From positions 199,501 through 263,500 of the forward strand of contig JARHVA010008346.1 in assembly GCA_037957365.1 (NCBI GenBank): DNA of 64,000 nucleotides, read 5' to 3'. The stretch is from Torreya grandis. Lineage: Eukaryota; Streptophyta; Pinopsida; Cupressales; Taxaceae. A model generated the notes under the pieces. It saw only the letters and a list, made by a program, of their open reading frames with translations. It searched no databases and was not told the origin of the DNA. The position numbers were made by a program, and so were the translations under genes. Shown in pieces: positions 1 through 11,739 of this stretch. Positions within the stretch are counted from its first letter, which is position 1. Each line of letters opens with the position of its first letter.

Positions 1-696
1 TATAATTAAATGTTGAATATCAATTCCTTCAAGAGCATAGAATTATTCAAACTTGTTGTTCACATATTCTCTCCCATTATCTATGTGGAGAATCTCAACA
101 TACTTCTCAAATTGATTCTCTATTAGAGCTTTGAACTCTATAAATTTATCAAATACTTCACTCTTGAGTTTCAAAAAATAAACTGAAGTATATCTGGAAT
201 AGTCATCAATAAATGTGAGAACATAGTGGGTTTTACTAAAAGACAAAGTAGGTAATGGACCCACTAAATCACTATGAAATTTTTTGAGGACTTGTGTATC
301 CCTCCAAGACTTCCCTTTATCAAACTTATCTTCTAGATGTTTTCTTAAGGCACAACCATGACATACACCCCTTGAAAATTGAATCTATGGAAGTCCTATA
401 ACTATCTCCTATTGATTAAGCTTATACAAATTATAGTAGTTTAGATGACTAAACCACTCATGCCATAAATTACTCATTGAATCAGTGTGTGAGAGAAAAG
501 CTATAGAGGAAGATTGAGGCACAAAGTGGGATAATGAATAAATTTGAGTATTATTGTCAACTTTTTCCATTGCAACTAAGGCATTATCCTCCAATTTTTT
601 GATTGATACAGAACTGGGTGTGAACTCAATTTTCCTACCAACATAAAAGGGAGTGATTTGGTAGATAGAAAGAAGGTTAGATGATAACTCTAGCAC
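1..696 (-). pseudogene. copia gag-pre-integrase and integrase core (partial)
   Basis: On the minus strand, 409-696 gives a gag-pre-integrase segment with the LWHEWFSHLNYYNLYKL stretch, which supplies the two histidines of the integrase zinc finger. About 350-370 encodes GVCHGCALRK, supplying the two cysteines. Positions 43-264 hold the start of the catalytic core, with FIDDYSRYT around the first aspartate and HIDNGREY around the second. The final catalytic glutamate lies beyond the window edge. In the family, integrase joins the cDNA copy to host DNA. The reading frame is interrupted between 264 and 409, so the copy is dead. Confidence 0.85.
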
Positions 697-699
697 ATA

Positions 700-999
700 G
701 AGGACATCCTCAAATACACCACTATCAACATTAATTATACCTTTTCTTATAACATCTACCTTAAAATCGTCACCTATGAGAATATGACGTAATGAACTTG
801 GTTCTACTCCAAAAAATTGTTCTTAATTAGAACCCATATGGTGTGAAGCACCTGAATCAATGACCCATGACTTGGGAGAATTTACCAGTGTAATTAGTGC
901 TATAACATTCCCTTTCCCTAAATTTAAAGGAGTGGAATAATCCTTTGAAGAGGATTGATTGATGTTATTATTTTTGAGAAGACCCTTAAGTTTATCAAT
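700..999 (-). pseudogene. copia aspartic protease remnant
   Basis: The reverse complement around 840-870 reads WVIDSGASHHMGSN. This is the typical active-site block of a Ty1/copia protease, with the catalytic aspartate in DSGAS (codons at about 844-858). Just after it is an in-frame stop near the EQFF stretch. Downstream VLYVLELSSNLLSIYQI leads into the gag-pre-integrase domain, the usual arrangement. In the family this enzyme cuts the Gag-Pol polyprotein; here the frame is broken. Confidence 0.75.
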
Positions 1000-1853
1000 C
1001 TCTTTCTTCTAACAATCTTGTTCACTATGAAACCCCTTTTTATAATAAGGGAAAGGAGTACCAATCCTTTTTTATGAATCTCCTTTATTATTAGTAGTTT
1101 TATAATCTCCTTATGAGGAAGAGTGTTTCCCTTTATTCTTATCTTTCTATGACTTATTCTAATTATTCTACTTCTTTTTAATTGAACCTGTATTTGCGCT
1201 GATGTTGAAACTTGCTTATGCTAAGGTTGACTTGCAACTAGAGCTTGAGATTTGGATGACTTGATTAGACCCATAGCTATTAAATTTTCTTCTTCAACCA
1301 TTAGAACCTCATAGAATACCTCAAAGGTGGGAATTTAATAAGATGTGCCCAATGTGATTCGATGAGTCTAAAGGCTAGAGATAAAGGATGAGTATTCAGA
1401 ACCTAATTTGTGTAAGGCACTAAAAATCAATTGAATATCCTTTTTATCAATTTTACATTCAAAAATTTGTGCTCTAAGATCTATGACTTTAGTGATGTAT
1501 TCTTGTATTATAACATAATTTTTAGGATCCAAACTAATGTGTTTGTTTTCAATTTGGTAACCACAAACCTCATCTATTTTTCCAAAAAAAGATGCTAATT
1601 TATCCCAAGCCTCTTTTGTATTTGTACATTTGTCAAGATGTAAATTCAAATATAAAGACATGTAAGATCGAATGCATCCAATTACTTTAGTAGTTTCAAA
1701 TTGAAAGTGTTGTAACTCTTTTGCATCAGTAGGTGGAGTAAGAAGAGTTGTTATGTAAGGTGTATATCATAGCATCATTATTGCATTCCAATCATTCTAT
1801 TTCCATGTATTATAATTGTATGCTATTAATAATGAAAACTTAGGATTCCCCAT
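1000..1853 (-). pseudogene. copia gag (UBN2 type) with decayed zinc knuckle
   Basis: The frame opens with MGNPKFSLLIAYNYNTWK (start codon at 1851-1853), a common way for copia Gag proteins to begin, then hits a stop. Positions 1368-1661 encode the UBN2-type core, with KEAWDKLASFFG followed by a helical stretch ending SALHKLGSEYSSFISSL. Around 1000-1050 lies a former CCHC knuckle that now reads FPYYKKGFHSEQDC, so the first two cysteines are lost. Gag would form the particle shell and bind the RNA. Several stops and frameshifts mark decay. Confidence 0.75.
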
Positions 1854-2789
1854 GATGCAATAAGAAATACACTATCACAAAGAATAAATCAAAGTACATA
1901 ACACACCATAAAACCCCCCTAAATTACTTAGGTTTATCCCACCTAGAAATTATTTTTTGGCACTTTATAATTGAGTGCATTTATAAGGATAAATTATAAT
2001 TTTTCCAATTTATAAAAAGCTCATTTATGCCCTCCAGTCTAAAAGTATAAAAAATATGCACTTTATTACAAAAATTTCTATACCAATATGTTTTTCTTAA
2101 AAAAATATTAATTTTCAAAAAAAATTGGACCTCAATTTGAGGTCATATGTGAAAGTTATGATCTTTTGAAGTTGTAAAAATGAGCTTGAACAAGAGATAT
2201 TGTATAAAAATCCAAATTTTGAGAAAAAATCAAAACATCTAGAAAAAATTGAAAGTACAATAGTGAAGAGCATTAAATTTTAAGTTATTTCAAAAAAAAA
2301 TTGCTCAAAAATACCTCCCAGTGTTTAAATGGTGGGCTCTCAAAGTTGCCCTTTCAAATCTTCCTACTAATCTATGAGTCCTAACAAAACAAATTGGTAT
2401 GCATAGTCTGTACAGTGGTACCTAGGAGTAAAAAAATGTCTTATGGGGTGACTATGTCCAAATTGGACAAATTTTATATGGATCTTTAGGTTTTGATGCC
2501 TTCTGAATGCAATCATGAGGTCCATTTTTCTCAAAAACACCTTGATTTTTAGGTACTCGTTAGATTTGGGTGTGGTGTTTCTAGATCAAACCCTTGCCAA
2601 TTTAACCTCATATGCCCAATTTAGACAAAATTGTATATGATTTTGACTATCTCGATAACTTTGAACTCAATGGTGATCTCAAAAATTATCCATAAAGCTC
2701 TAATTTTTGCCTATATACAAAATCAAAAAACTGATCTTATATCTAGATATTTTTCTCTTTAATATTTATCAATCTATAGGTTCAAGATA
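1854..2789. other. untranslated leader of copia C3, no gene seen
   Basis: This AT-rich stretch lies between the primer site and the gag start of C3. I see no open frame of note and no second element. It is long for a copia leader, so an unrecognised small insertion is possible. Confidence 0.4.
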
Positions 2790-2801
2790 GCTTTGATACC
2801 A
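2790..2801 (-). other. primer-binding site, initiator-methionine tRNA type
   Basis: The minus strand reads TGGTATCAAAGC, one base away from the TGGTATCAGAGC site that most plant copia elements use to prime reverse transcription from initiator tRNA-Met. It lies at the inner end of the LTR, as expected. Confidence 0.7.
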
Positions 2802-3414
2802 TATTATAATTAGCTACATGATCTAATGAATCTAATAGAATGCATAAATAAGAGATACAATAGTAATAGTAATAAATAATAACTATATATCTAAGATAAT
2901 AACAAAAATGAATAAATAACTTAAATATGATGAATTACTCTAATAATTCAATATTAATATGATATATAATACATAAATAACCATCACTTATATAGAGAAA
3001 GGTGTGCGTGATAAAGATCAAGAAAATCACATAACATGTATAGTTCAAATGATATATGACTACATGAATAGTGGAGTGCACCTCCACACTAACAAGATAG
3101 GTGTCCAACTTGTGTAAATGATCAACACAAGTTGTCTACTAGTTAAGCAATCTTATCCTATCTTATCTTGAATAGTGGAGTGGAACTCCACTATAACAAG
3201 ATAAGTGTCTAAGTTAACTACTAGCTAAACAAGCTTATCCTATCTGGTGAAAATTATTAATAACCATAATAAAATAATTATAATAAGTAATTAGTGAACC
3301 AAAATAATAAATACAATTAAATGAAATAAATCAAATAAATTCATCAATATTTATTCATATAGAGAAAATAATTGATCATGGCCTTAATAGAGTGTTATAA
3401 TTCAAAGACCAACA
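2802..3414 (-). repeat. 5' LTR of copia C3
   Basis: On the minus strand the LTR starts TGTTGGTCTTTGAATT at 3414 and ends near 2802-2812, just before the primer site. The outer border is clear (TG start); the inner border is approximate because no second LTR is in the window for comparison. It contains an internal imperfect tandem duplication. Confidence 0.6.
3066..3245. repeat. two-unit imperfect tandem repeat inside the C3 LTR
   Basis: Units 3066-3163 and 3170-3245 both begin GAATAGTGGAGTG, carry an ACTCCACTATAACAAGATA-like block and end CTTATCCTATCT. The second unit lacks about 20 bp in the middle. Duplicated LTR segments often sit in the U3 promoter region, but no function can be shown here. 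Confidence 0.7.
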
Positions 3415-5100
3415 CTTTCCACTTTATGATGAATGAGATGGTCATCAAATTGGAGAATGTATGGCATGTCTTCTACCTCTTGATGAGAGAGGATAGGATC
3501 TATTAACATTTGAGGGACCTCATGGTAATAGTATAATGGCTCTTAGGACATGTGATGGTCAACCTATACATAGGTTGGATTGACATTGATAGGTGCCTAA
3601 AGGAGGGAAAAATTGATCTACTAACTCTCACATTCATGGATATTATTAGTGGCCTATTTTTTATAACAATATTGGCCAATTATTTCAGATTTACATAAAA
3701 TATGTTATTATAAACATGGTCAAGCTTTATTGAGTGTTCACTTGGGGACTAGTTGTATTATCCCACTTTATTAAGAGATAAATTTAGGGGCTTATGGATA
3801 TGGGGTAAGTATTGGGAGGATTTTATTACTATATATTTGGTCCTAAGATCGCATAGTAGTAGAGTATTTAGGAGGTACAAGGTAGATGAGTTAACCTGAT
3901 GAGCCAATAGTAAATGGGTGGGATTTAATATTGGGAGTACACAAAACACATGTAGGGGATACGATGTTTTACAAGCATGTACTAGATGACCTAATAGATG
4001 TTGATATTACCTAGATTTCCTATCAATAAGTGTAGTGGGTGTGGGATGAAGACAAAAAATATACTAGTTATATGATTATTGATTGTTATTTTACAGGTTG
4101 ACATGTCTTGATCATAAAGAGATATCATCTGGATCAAGTAATTTAGTAGTTTGGATGATATCATGGGGTACTATCAAGGCTTCACTTGTTTTCCAAGAGT
4201 ATCCATGAGAGATCTTAATGGGTTCCTTTTATAGACAATTTTTTAGCATAAATGGACTATGATACTTTATCACCTATATTTTGGGACTACTAGATGCTTA
4301 TGGAAGATCTAGGGGTTATTACTACATATACTAGATGGTGGAAATAAAGAGCAATAGTTATATTGGCAATCCCCATTTTTCAAGGGAGGATATGGAAAGC
4401 CATGGTATAGTAGATGGTTTACGCTCATATCCATATTCAATAGTAGTGGATGAGAACTACTTAGAGATAGGCTTTAGTATAATTAATTTTAGGAGTAGAT
4501 GATGATGGAGGGGTTCCCATTCCTATGAATGTGGGTGGAGGGTAGGGAGATAGAGAGGGTGGATATGGGTTGGGAAGGACCCAATGATAGGTAGCACATG
4601 TTTTATAACTCTAAGGAAGAGATCAAGCATGGTCATATTATACTTCTTTATAAGAGTCAAATTAGGAAACTATAGGTCGGATATAGAGAGAGGTCTAAGC
4701 TCAAACCTATGATATAACATGGGGGGTATAGGAGAGATACAAACTATAGGTAAAAGTGGTATCCCTACAAGGAGAGGTTCCTAATTTATAGGGATAAATG
4801 ATTTATAATGATACTTAGATAGTTGTATTATTATCATGGGTGACTAATCTATTGGGTCATGTGACCACCCTACAAGCTCAAATCATGCACTGTGATATGC
4901 ATATTTCCACTTTACAAGAACATATCATATAGATGTAGATTATTCAAGTACAGTTAGCATAGTTGTATACATAGTTTGATCAAAGAGATGTAGTGGCAAA
5001 AAAAATTGAGATGGAGAGGGATGTAGATAAAAAACTATTATAGTCACATGGATTGGGAAATGTGGTAGTTCATATAATTAAGAATTCTAGAGAGGCTTAG
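3415..5100 (+). pseudogene. decayed plant-mobile-domain-like sequence followed by coiled-coil relic
   Basis: Immediately after the C3 border, one frame reads FHFMMNEMVIKLENVWHV. This resembles the start of plant mobile domains (aromatic-His-Phe, Glu-Met, Leu-Glu-Asp/Asn-Val-Trp), found in MAIN-like plant proteins and in some transposable elements. The frame continues with many stops; a WIWGKYWEDF segment at about 3795-3825 is compatible with the same domain. At about 4870-5075 another frame gives helical, heptad-like text with LQAQIMHCDMHISTLQEH and KKIEMERDVDKKLL. The copia insertion probably removed the amino-terminal part. Identification rests on a short motif only. Confidence 0.35.
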
Positions 5101-5279
5101 TGCTAGAGAGGGTTATATGAGTGGGTTGTTCTATCTAACTAGAGGGAACCATATTATAGAGATAGAATCAAATTAGGGTATTCCACACACTCTAGGATGT
5201 CTATTAGGTATATACATCTATCACTTATGCCACCACCACTACCACTCTTAGACAACCAAAGTGGTATGTGATTTTGATA

Positions 5280-5990
5280 AATTATTATATTTTGCAACAT
5301 GGAGGTCCATGATGCATGTTGTATATAACCATTTTTGTGTAGTCATGGACACATTATATTTATGTATATGATGGAATTTTGATGTATATATGATGATTTG
5401 ATGTTCTTTGATTTGTATGTATTATGATTGCTATCTTTAGGCATTATGGTTTATGGATTATTTATCACATGTTGTATAAATAGGATGGATGTTATATTCT
5501 TAGTTTAAATTTCATTTGATATATGACATGTGATGTGTAATTGTGTGATGTGATGATTTTATGATTTATCTTTATGGTTTATTCTAGATATGTGATAGAT
5601 ATTCATGTATTATGGACATGTGATGATTTGAAATATAATGGATTAATTGATATGTTACATGTTTTATTATTATGGATGCATATGTATAATATGACATGGT
5701 TTAATTATGATGTTCAATAGCTATTTACATGTGATGAATTAGATGACCTAGATGATTACTATCATGTGCTATATTATTATAATGATGTTTATGATGTCCA
5801 TGTTATGACACTATGATGATACTCATGCATGTGTTTTATGTTCATCCTATTCATGTGAATTATATGGATGTGATGTTGTTGATTTGTATGATATGAGTAT
5901 GTGATGTTGGGTATGTTTTTTATGGAATGTTAGATTTAGATGATTTAAGATGAGGAAGATTAGTTTGAGATGATGGTTGACAATGGATGG
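5280..5990. repeat. low-complexity TGATG/TATGATGT-rich tract
   Basis: The tract is dominated by ATGTGATG, TTATGATGT and ATGGAT words without a fixed period. No open frame or element border is visible. Confidence 0.6.
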
Positions 5991-6449
5991 GTAGATGTTA
6001 GAGTTAGAATAGATATATATGGGAATATGGTGAAGTCCTGAGCCATGTATAAGTCAAAAATAGTATTTAATGTTTCAATTAGAAGTAGCAACCATGTCAT
6101 TCATATAGTCTTTGTGACATTGTGTCAAAGTGCATAGAGGTACTTGACACACAAAACAAAAAAATAAAATGTGAAAATGACGTTTCGTAAGCTACACCAA
6201 TGGCATTGAAATGGACAAGGTCTAATCATGCAGTTATGTGCATTGCCTCATAAACATAAAAAAATATTAAAAAATTAAACATTTATAAATAAAATATCAA
6301 TAAGAGAAAAATAAAAACAATAAACATATAGAATCACACAGATATGCACAAATTACATACAACACACAAGTATATACAAACACAAGGAATGTTATGTAGA
6401 GAGTATTTACAAATTAGGAATAGGGTGAGAAACCAAGGATTTAAATATA
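5991..6449. other. AT-rich sequence with nothing recognised
   Basis: I see no open frame, repeat border or regulatory motif that I can support. Confidence 0.4.
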
Positions 6450-6770
6450 CCTATTATATTAAATTGAAATTTAAGCTGATCTATAAATCAATCCTAATTT
6501 GGAAAATATAAATAAACTAGTTATACCACTTACAAATTCTTAGATAATTAGGGTCATGGCCAATATGGATCCACTAAACCTACCTGATGGATATCTTATC
6601 ACATGATATAGATAGAGAGATTTCCAAAGACTCTTATCAACCAACACCACATAATAACCCTATCTAGGTATATAATTTAATAATAAGCAAATCTAATCTA
6701 GTGCTCACTAAATCTTGTGGAACAAATGGGGGATAAACATAAACATGTAGAGTAATGTGTCTAAAATGAT
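6450..6770 (-). repeat. extra copy of the G1 U5-like segment
   Basis: This matches 7260-7570 at many positions, including the CTATAAATCAATCCTAA block, AACACCACATAATAACCCTA, and AAATCTAATCTAGTGCTCAC. It also matches, in reverse complement, the U5 part of G1 LTRs near 16290-16540, 42150-42400 and 60450-60700. The two copies lie about 800 bp apart on the same strand, so the U5 segment is duplicated here, by local duplication or by juxtaposition of two LTR ends. Confidence 0.65.
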
Positions 6771-7259
6771 TAAGAAATACAAAGTGAAATTTATGGACTC
6801 TTTTGCTTCTTCCATCAAGTATGAAATATCAAACATTTATTACCAAATCTTAACATACTAATTTTAATCACAAAATTTGATATACATCTCATGTTGCATT
6901 ATATCAAGCCAATGTTTTGCATCTTATTGGTACTCAATGTGACCAATATTGAATTTAAATAATATTAACATATGAATCATTCAAATGGGGTCCTTATTAG
7001 GGTTTTAGGGAGGTTTAACATAGGTTTTGGTGTTAACGATTGTTCATAAAGGACTGCCACTTGAATCTCAAAATAATACCTAGAGATCTTAGTCAGGACC
7101 CTTAACCATCATTGCTTAAATTCTTAGGTTCCCATGTAGAAGATAAATGTGAAAATAAATGTCTGAAAGTGCTTCTCAGGTCAATATAGAGGTAATCTTA
7201 AGCAATGTGAGATAATACATTCATTATTCATTAATTTTTCAAATATATATTTATAAAAT
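6771..7259. other. spacer between the two U5-like copies
   Basis: This region has no open frame. The plus strand at about 7050 reads GGACTGCCACTTGAATCTC, which may be a decayed gypsy leader in reverse orientation, but this is too weak to call. Confidence 0.3.
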
Positions 7260-8427
7260 GGAAATTCAAGTTGATCTATAAATCAATCCTAACTCAGAGA
7301 AGATAAATCACACTTACCCTTTTACTTGTTGGTACATTTAGACAATCAACACCATGACTAAGATGGATCTGCTAGACCTAAACCAGGGGTAGTTTACCAT
7401 AATAATATCACTAAAGAGTGTTAAAAATAATCTAGTAAAGTAACACCATATAATAACCCTAGATAGGTCCTATTTTTTTCTTATTTACAAACTAAATGAC
7501 AAAGTAAAGTAAAATCTAATCTAGTGCTCACTAAAGCATGTCGCACAAAATGAGGATAATAAACATAAAATTAAAAATGCATAAAAGATATAACTAAGTA
7601 AATATAGATATAAACAAAATTCATGGAGAGATAAATACATTAAAAATATATTACATATGCTACTTCTATCTACTAAAATAAAGGAGTAAGAGTTAGATAT
7701 ACTTACCTTGAAGATGAACTCATCGATGCTAAATGTCTCCCTTGGTCAATGGTTCTTTGCAAGATGTTGTTATGTTTTTTAAGGATCACTAAGATAGGTC
7801 TAAGCATCCAATAATTTTTCACAAGATAAGATTCTTATCCAAGTGTAAATCCTAAGGAATGACTCCTCAAGTAGAATGGTGGAAGATCAAATTGTAAAGA
7901 AGTCAAAATGAATGATTAAATCTATCTCTCTCTAAAATGGCAAAAAGGATGTGTATATATAGTTGAATCAAACCCTAAACCATTCCAAAATTTTAACCAA
8001 TAGATTCATCCTAATTGAACCTCTATTTATAATTAATAAAATAAGTTAGGTCCTAGACTAGGTCAACTAAGTCTAACCTAGTTCCGTAACATGCTCATAT
8101 ATTTTAAGTATAGGGTCAATCAAGTCTAAATTTGTTCAATAAATGTCAAAAATATTTTTTAACTTAGTAATGGGTTGTTTAAGGTGGTGAAATACTTGTA
8201 GGAGTGTGTAAGGTAGGTTTAAAATCTTAGGGAAGTGTTTATAATAGGTTTGTGTTGGTTGCAAGTGGTGGTATAGGGGACAACATTATTATGAAGCAGT
8301 AATGGTCTACCCACCCCTTTCCTAGTGCACCCTTTAAGGCATGCACTTAGATAGATTAAGACTCGATGGGTTCCTAAAAAAGATAAATCTTCAATAATTG
8401 ATAAAGTTTGAAAATATTATGTATACA
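7260..8427 (-). repeat. gypsy family G1 LTR (minus strand)
   Basis: The reverse complement starts TGTATACATAATATTTTC at 8427, matching the TGTATACACATAATATTTT start of the plus-strand G1 LTRs at 15386 and 41244. In order it carries the G-rich U3 box (8305-8374), a TATA box (7954-7961), a conserved CCAAGGGAGA block with a splice-donor-like site near 7706, and the U5 segment (7260-7570). The U5 end differs from the other copies, so the left border is approximate and the copy may belong to a subfamily. Confidence 0.7.
7954..7961 (-). promoter_or_regulatory. TATA box of the minus-strand G1 LTR
   Basis: TATATATA lies at the same place in the LTR as the TATA boxes of the other G1 copies and is followed by a similar segment. 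The copy is old; promoter activity is not implied. Confidence 0.55.
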
Positions 8428-10690
8428 TATGTCCCATACAAATCTCATCATGTGTCACTTATCTGTAATAGGAGACGGTGCTTCAAAAAAAAACATAGAA
8501 ACACATAATGTTGAAGCTAAATAAATTGTAGTATTTTAAAATATAAAATAACTGAAAGTAAATGACAAAGGAAATAACTAAAATAAAATTAATGTATGTG
8601 TACCTTGACTTATCTTTATTACTAAATGGTTATCTGTTATGTTTTTATTTTTTATTGTGGAGGGTGCAAAAACACAAACCTAAGGATAAAAAATTAAAAA
8701 AGAAAAAAATAGACAACCGTAGGAAAGCCAAGATAACTAAAATGTGTAGGCATGATATACTTGTAAATTTTTTAAGCTAGGGTGATAAATGTTAAGTTAG
8801 GACCAAATCACCAAGCCAAAACTTTATATTAAATTGGGTAATTGAAAATCCAATGCTACTAAATGACTTACAAAATCAAACAAGTATACCTTAAGTAACA
8901 AAGGTAAACAAACCAAATCAAATTGGGGATATAAGTAAAAATGGAAGTCTAACATCAATGTGGAAGTAATAAAAATCATTACGTAAACAAAGATGGTAAT
9001 AAAAAGGTAAAATGACATTGATACATGAGAAGTAACAATCCAAACACACTTAACAATGGAAAAAGTACATAAAAGGTAAAATAAAACTGGTGAGTGAGAA
9101 GTAATAATTCAAACTCACTCAACAATAGAAGAATTACTAAAAATAGAAATGGACATAGTTGTTTGAAAAAAAGGGAATGATAATAAAAAAAATCAAATAA
9201 GACTAAGACAATTCTATAAATGTAAAGCAATGGTATAAAGAAGATAATATGTATTCACTCAAGCATACTATTTTATTTTAAGGATAGATAAAACCAAAAA
9301 AAATAGTGCTAGCATGTTTTAAGATGTGAATAATAAGGAATATAGAAGTGGGGAAATAGATTTAGAATCAAACTTGACTATTAAGGGGGGAAATAAAATG
9401 GGTGGTGGGGGAAATGAAGGAAAAAGCAAGGTAGAGAAACTCTTTATCAAAGTCAATACACTAAAATTAGGTTTGTCAAAATAAGAGGAATTCAACATTA
9501 AGGACACTAGAGAACTTACATTAACCACAAAAATCTTAGGTCATCAAATGAACTATGAATATCATCCCATGAAGGCTATATGAATGAAAATTAAAATGGA
9601 CCTACATTCCCATAATGTGTTCCCACATTCCCACAATGTGTTCCCCATTTTTTAGGACCCCTTACAGAGTCATTGGTCTACTGTAAAGATTGGTTACTTT
9701 CATGAGAAAGTAGGTATCACTATAGATTATTTTGAATTATCCTATCCCAATCTGCTAGACATTGCACCCTAATGGACCTCAGTTCTATCATGAGGCCAAC
9801 TATGGAGTTTGAGCTTTGATTAGAGACAGGAGATTTGATATAAATCATGTTTTTTGGTATGATGTTGACTTTTTGATTTTGATCATTGAATTTTATTTTA
9901 AATGATATGGCTTTTATATTCCTCCTCCATATAGATTAAGAGAACTAAACATGGGTTCTAAAAAATGACTATCATTTGAAAACATTCGATTTGGTTGCTA
10001 ATAAAGATAACTTAGAGAGAATAATGTCTAAGAGTCTTGTTTATTAATGTGAAATAGAAGTGCTATATTTATTTCAACCTTGATATATCTAAAATGGAAT
10101 GAAAGGAAAAGAAATCAAGGCGAATACACATGAAAAATATTAAATTACTTCAAATCATTAAAAATGTGACAATGATAAAAAGAGATAAAATGATAGGTAA
10201 GTATGATTCCTTATCATAAGAATGTATGTAAGTGTAGGGAAACATGCTAACATAATTTATTATGTAATTTTTATCTATAAAATAAACAAAAACCAAAGAT
10301 GAGAATATGGTATCACAAAATTGTAACCATTTCTTAACATTCTAGAAAAGGAATACCTGGTTTAATAAAGTTGTTTTTAAATAATATGTTAATTTTATGA
10401 GGAGAGATTGATACTATCCATGGCATTATATTGTAACTCATAAAAGAGAAACCCAAGTGCATGCAAAAAAAATCAAAAATGGTATTTGTAGGAGGGTCAG
10501 GTCCTATCCATGGTCTTACACTATAAATCAAAAAAGAAAAACCCACGTGGGTAAACAAAGTATTGAAAAATAAAAAACTTGATATGAAAAAAATAATGTA
10601 TAAAATAAAAAGGTATTAATGAGGAAAATTGTGTCCTATCCACAATATTACAATGTAACTCGTGAAATAAATAAACCAAAAGAATTATTG
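8428..10690 (-). mobile_element. 3' non-coding region of a minus-strand G1 element
   Basis: Read on the minus strand, this matches the region between integrase and 3' LTR of G1-1 (37679-39628) and G1-2 (57572-59527). Shared blocks include TTTAGTTCTCTTAATC followed by TATGGAGGAGGAA (about 9925-9955), the GGCCTCATGATAGAACTGAG block (about 9790-9812) and the TTCATGGGATGAT block (about 9557-9575). It begins with three tandem CCATGGATAGGACC-type units. No coding frame is conserved among the copies, so I treat it as a long untranslated region. The open frames seen here are short and compositionally biased. Confidence 0.6.
10380..10665 (-). repeat. three tandem CCATGGATAGGACC-type units (G1 3' region)
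   Basis: Three units on the minus strand (near 10399-10440, 10497-10540 and 10625-10665) share the pattern GAGTT, an AT spacer, TGTAAGACCATGGATAGGAC, then a C/T-rich tail with CCTCA. Spacing is roughly 100-125 bp. The same unit occurs in G1-1 and G1-2, so it belongs to the element rather than the locus. Confidence 0.65.
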
Positions 10691-11739
10691 ATAATTTGGT
10701 CTCCCAGGATAAATATCAACCCCTATAGTTCAAAATTTTACTTGTCATGTCTCCTAACCTTGGATTTTGGCCATATTATGCCTTGTAAAGTACTCAAAAT
10801 GATATTTTCAATCCTTGGTTAGCATTTTTTAAGGTTATTTTGATAAAATTAAGGTAAATGTCATTTTAACCCTATGTTGTCTAGTCACCTCATGGCATGG
10901 TTAAGTGGGTTCAAGAGTGTTAAGAGGTCTAAGGGGTCAATTTGAGTAACCTATCATGTGTCAAAGTTAGGCTACTCTTCTTCTAGTTTGTACAAGTGCC
11001 AAAAGGGGTGGAAATATTTAATTATAACATTACACCCCTCTTTGCAATGATTTATTATCCATTTTGTCTTGTCTAAAGAAGGGTTTGCAATAAAATGACA
11101 AGATTATGGTAGAATTAATATATGGACACATCACTACACGTATGTACAATAATTTACAAACTTCATAGGCACTTGACATATCATCTCCATTAGTTTTCAA
11201 ATAGATTAGATAGTTTTCATAGTAGAAAGAGGAGGTTTCTAAGTGGTCCATATAGGTTTGTCAGAGCAAGATCATGTTTAGGAACATACATGGACTTATT
11301 TATGCCTCATATTCATATATCCATGATTTGGATGGATTTTCAAGTTAAAAGGGTCAAAAATAGATCCCTTCTTTCCATTGTCCTCCTTGGTATCTTAGAA
11401 AAGCCAGTCAAGTTTTTATTTGGTATAGATAACGGAGAGAGAATGGGGACCTAATATTTTTGTAAAATTATGGGAACACATTTTTATTATATTTTTAGAA
11501 TTATTTAATATTTTTTTCCCATCCTTTATGAACAATCACTAAGAAGCTGAAGGACTCACTGTGTTTTCTCCATCTAGGCAGGGTTCATGTTTGATTCAGT
11601 TTCTCGATTTATGAGTATGATGAAATAAGAATGGAAAGTTGAGTGAATTATAAAATGTTTTAAAAAATATTATGCACAATCCTAAATCCCCATTTCACAT
11701 GTGTGACCTTAATTAGATAATAAACCTTCTTTTAGAACA
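10691..11739. other. AT-rich sequence with nothing recognised
   Basis: I see only short open frames with no family resemblance, including a 73-codon one at 11030-11251 on the minus strand. No element border is visible. Confidence 0.4.

Larger units (their letters stand above)
1..3414 (-). mobile_element. Ty1/copia retrotransposon C3, 5' part, truncated by the window edge
   Basis: Reading leftward on the minus strand the order is LTR, primer site, long leader, gag, protease with a DSGAS motif, gag-pre-integrase, and the first half of the integrase core. This order, with integrase directly after protease, is that of Ty1/copia. The element runs off the window at position 1, so reverse transcriptase, RNase H and the 3' LTR are not visible. 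Several in-frame stops and frameshifts show that it is an old, inactive copy. Its right border (ending CA on the plus strand at 3414) abuts the plant-mobile-domain-like relic, suggesting insertion into that sequence. Confidence 0.8.

Noticed and set aside
8824..9528. Hydrophobic minus-strand frames in the third G1 copy
   Set aside because: Same reason: biased composition, no family resemblance and no conservation among G1 copies.
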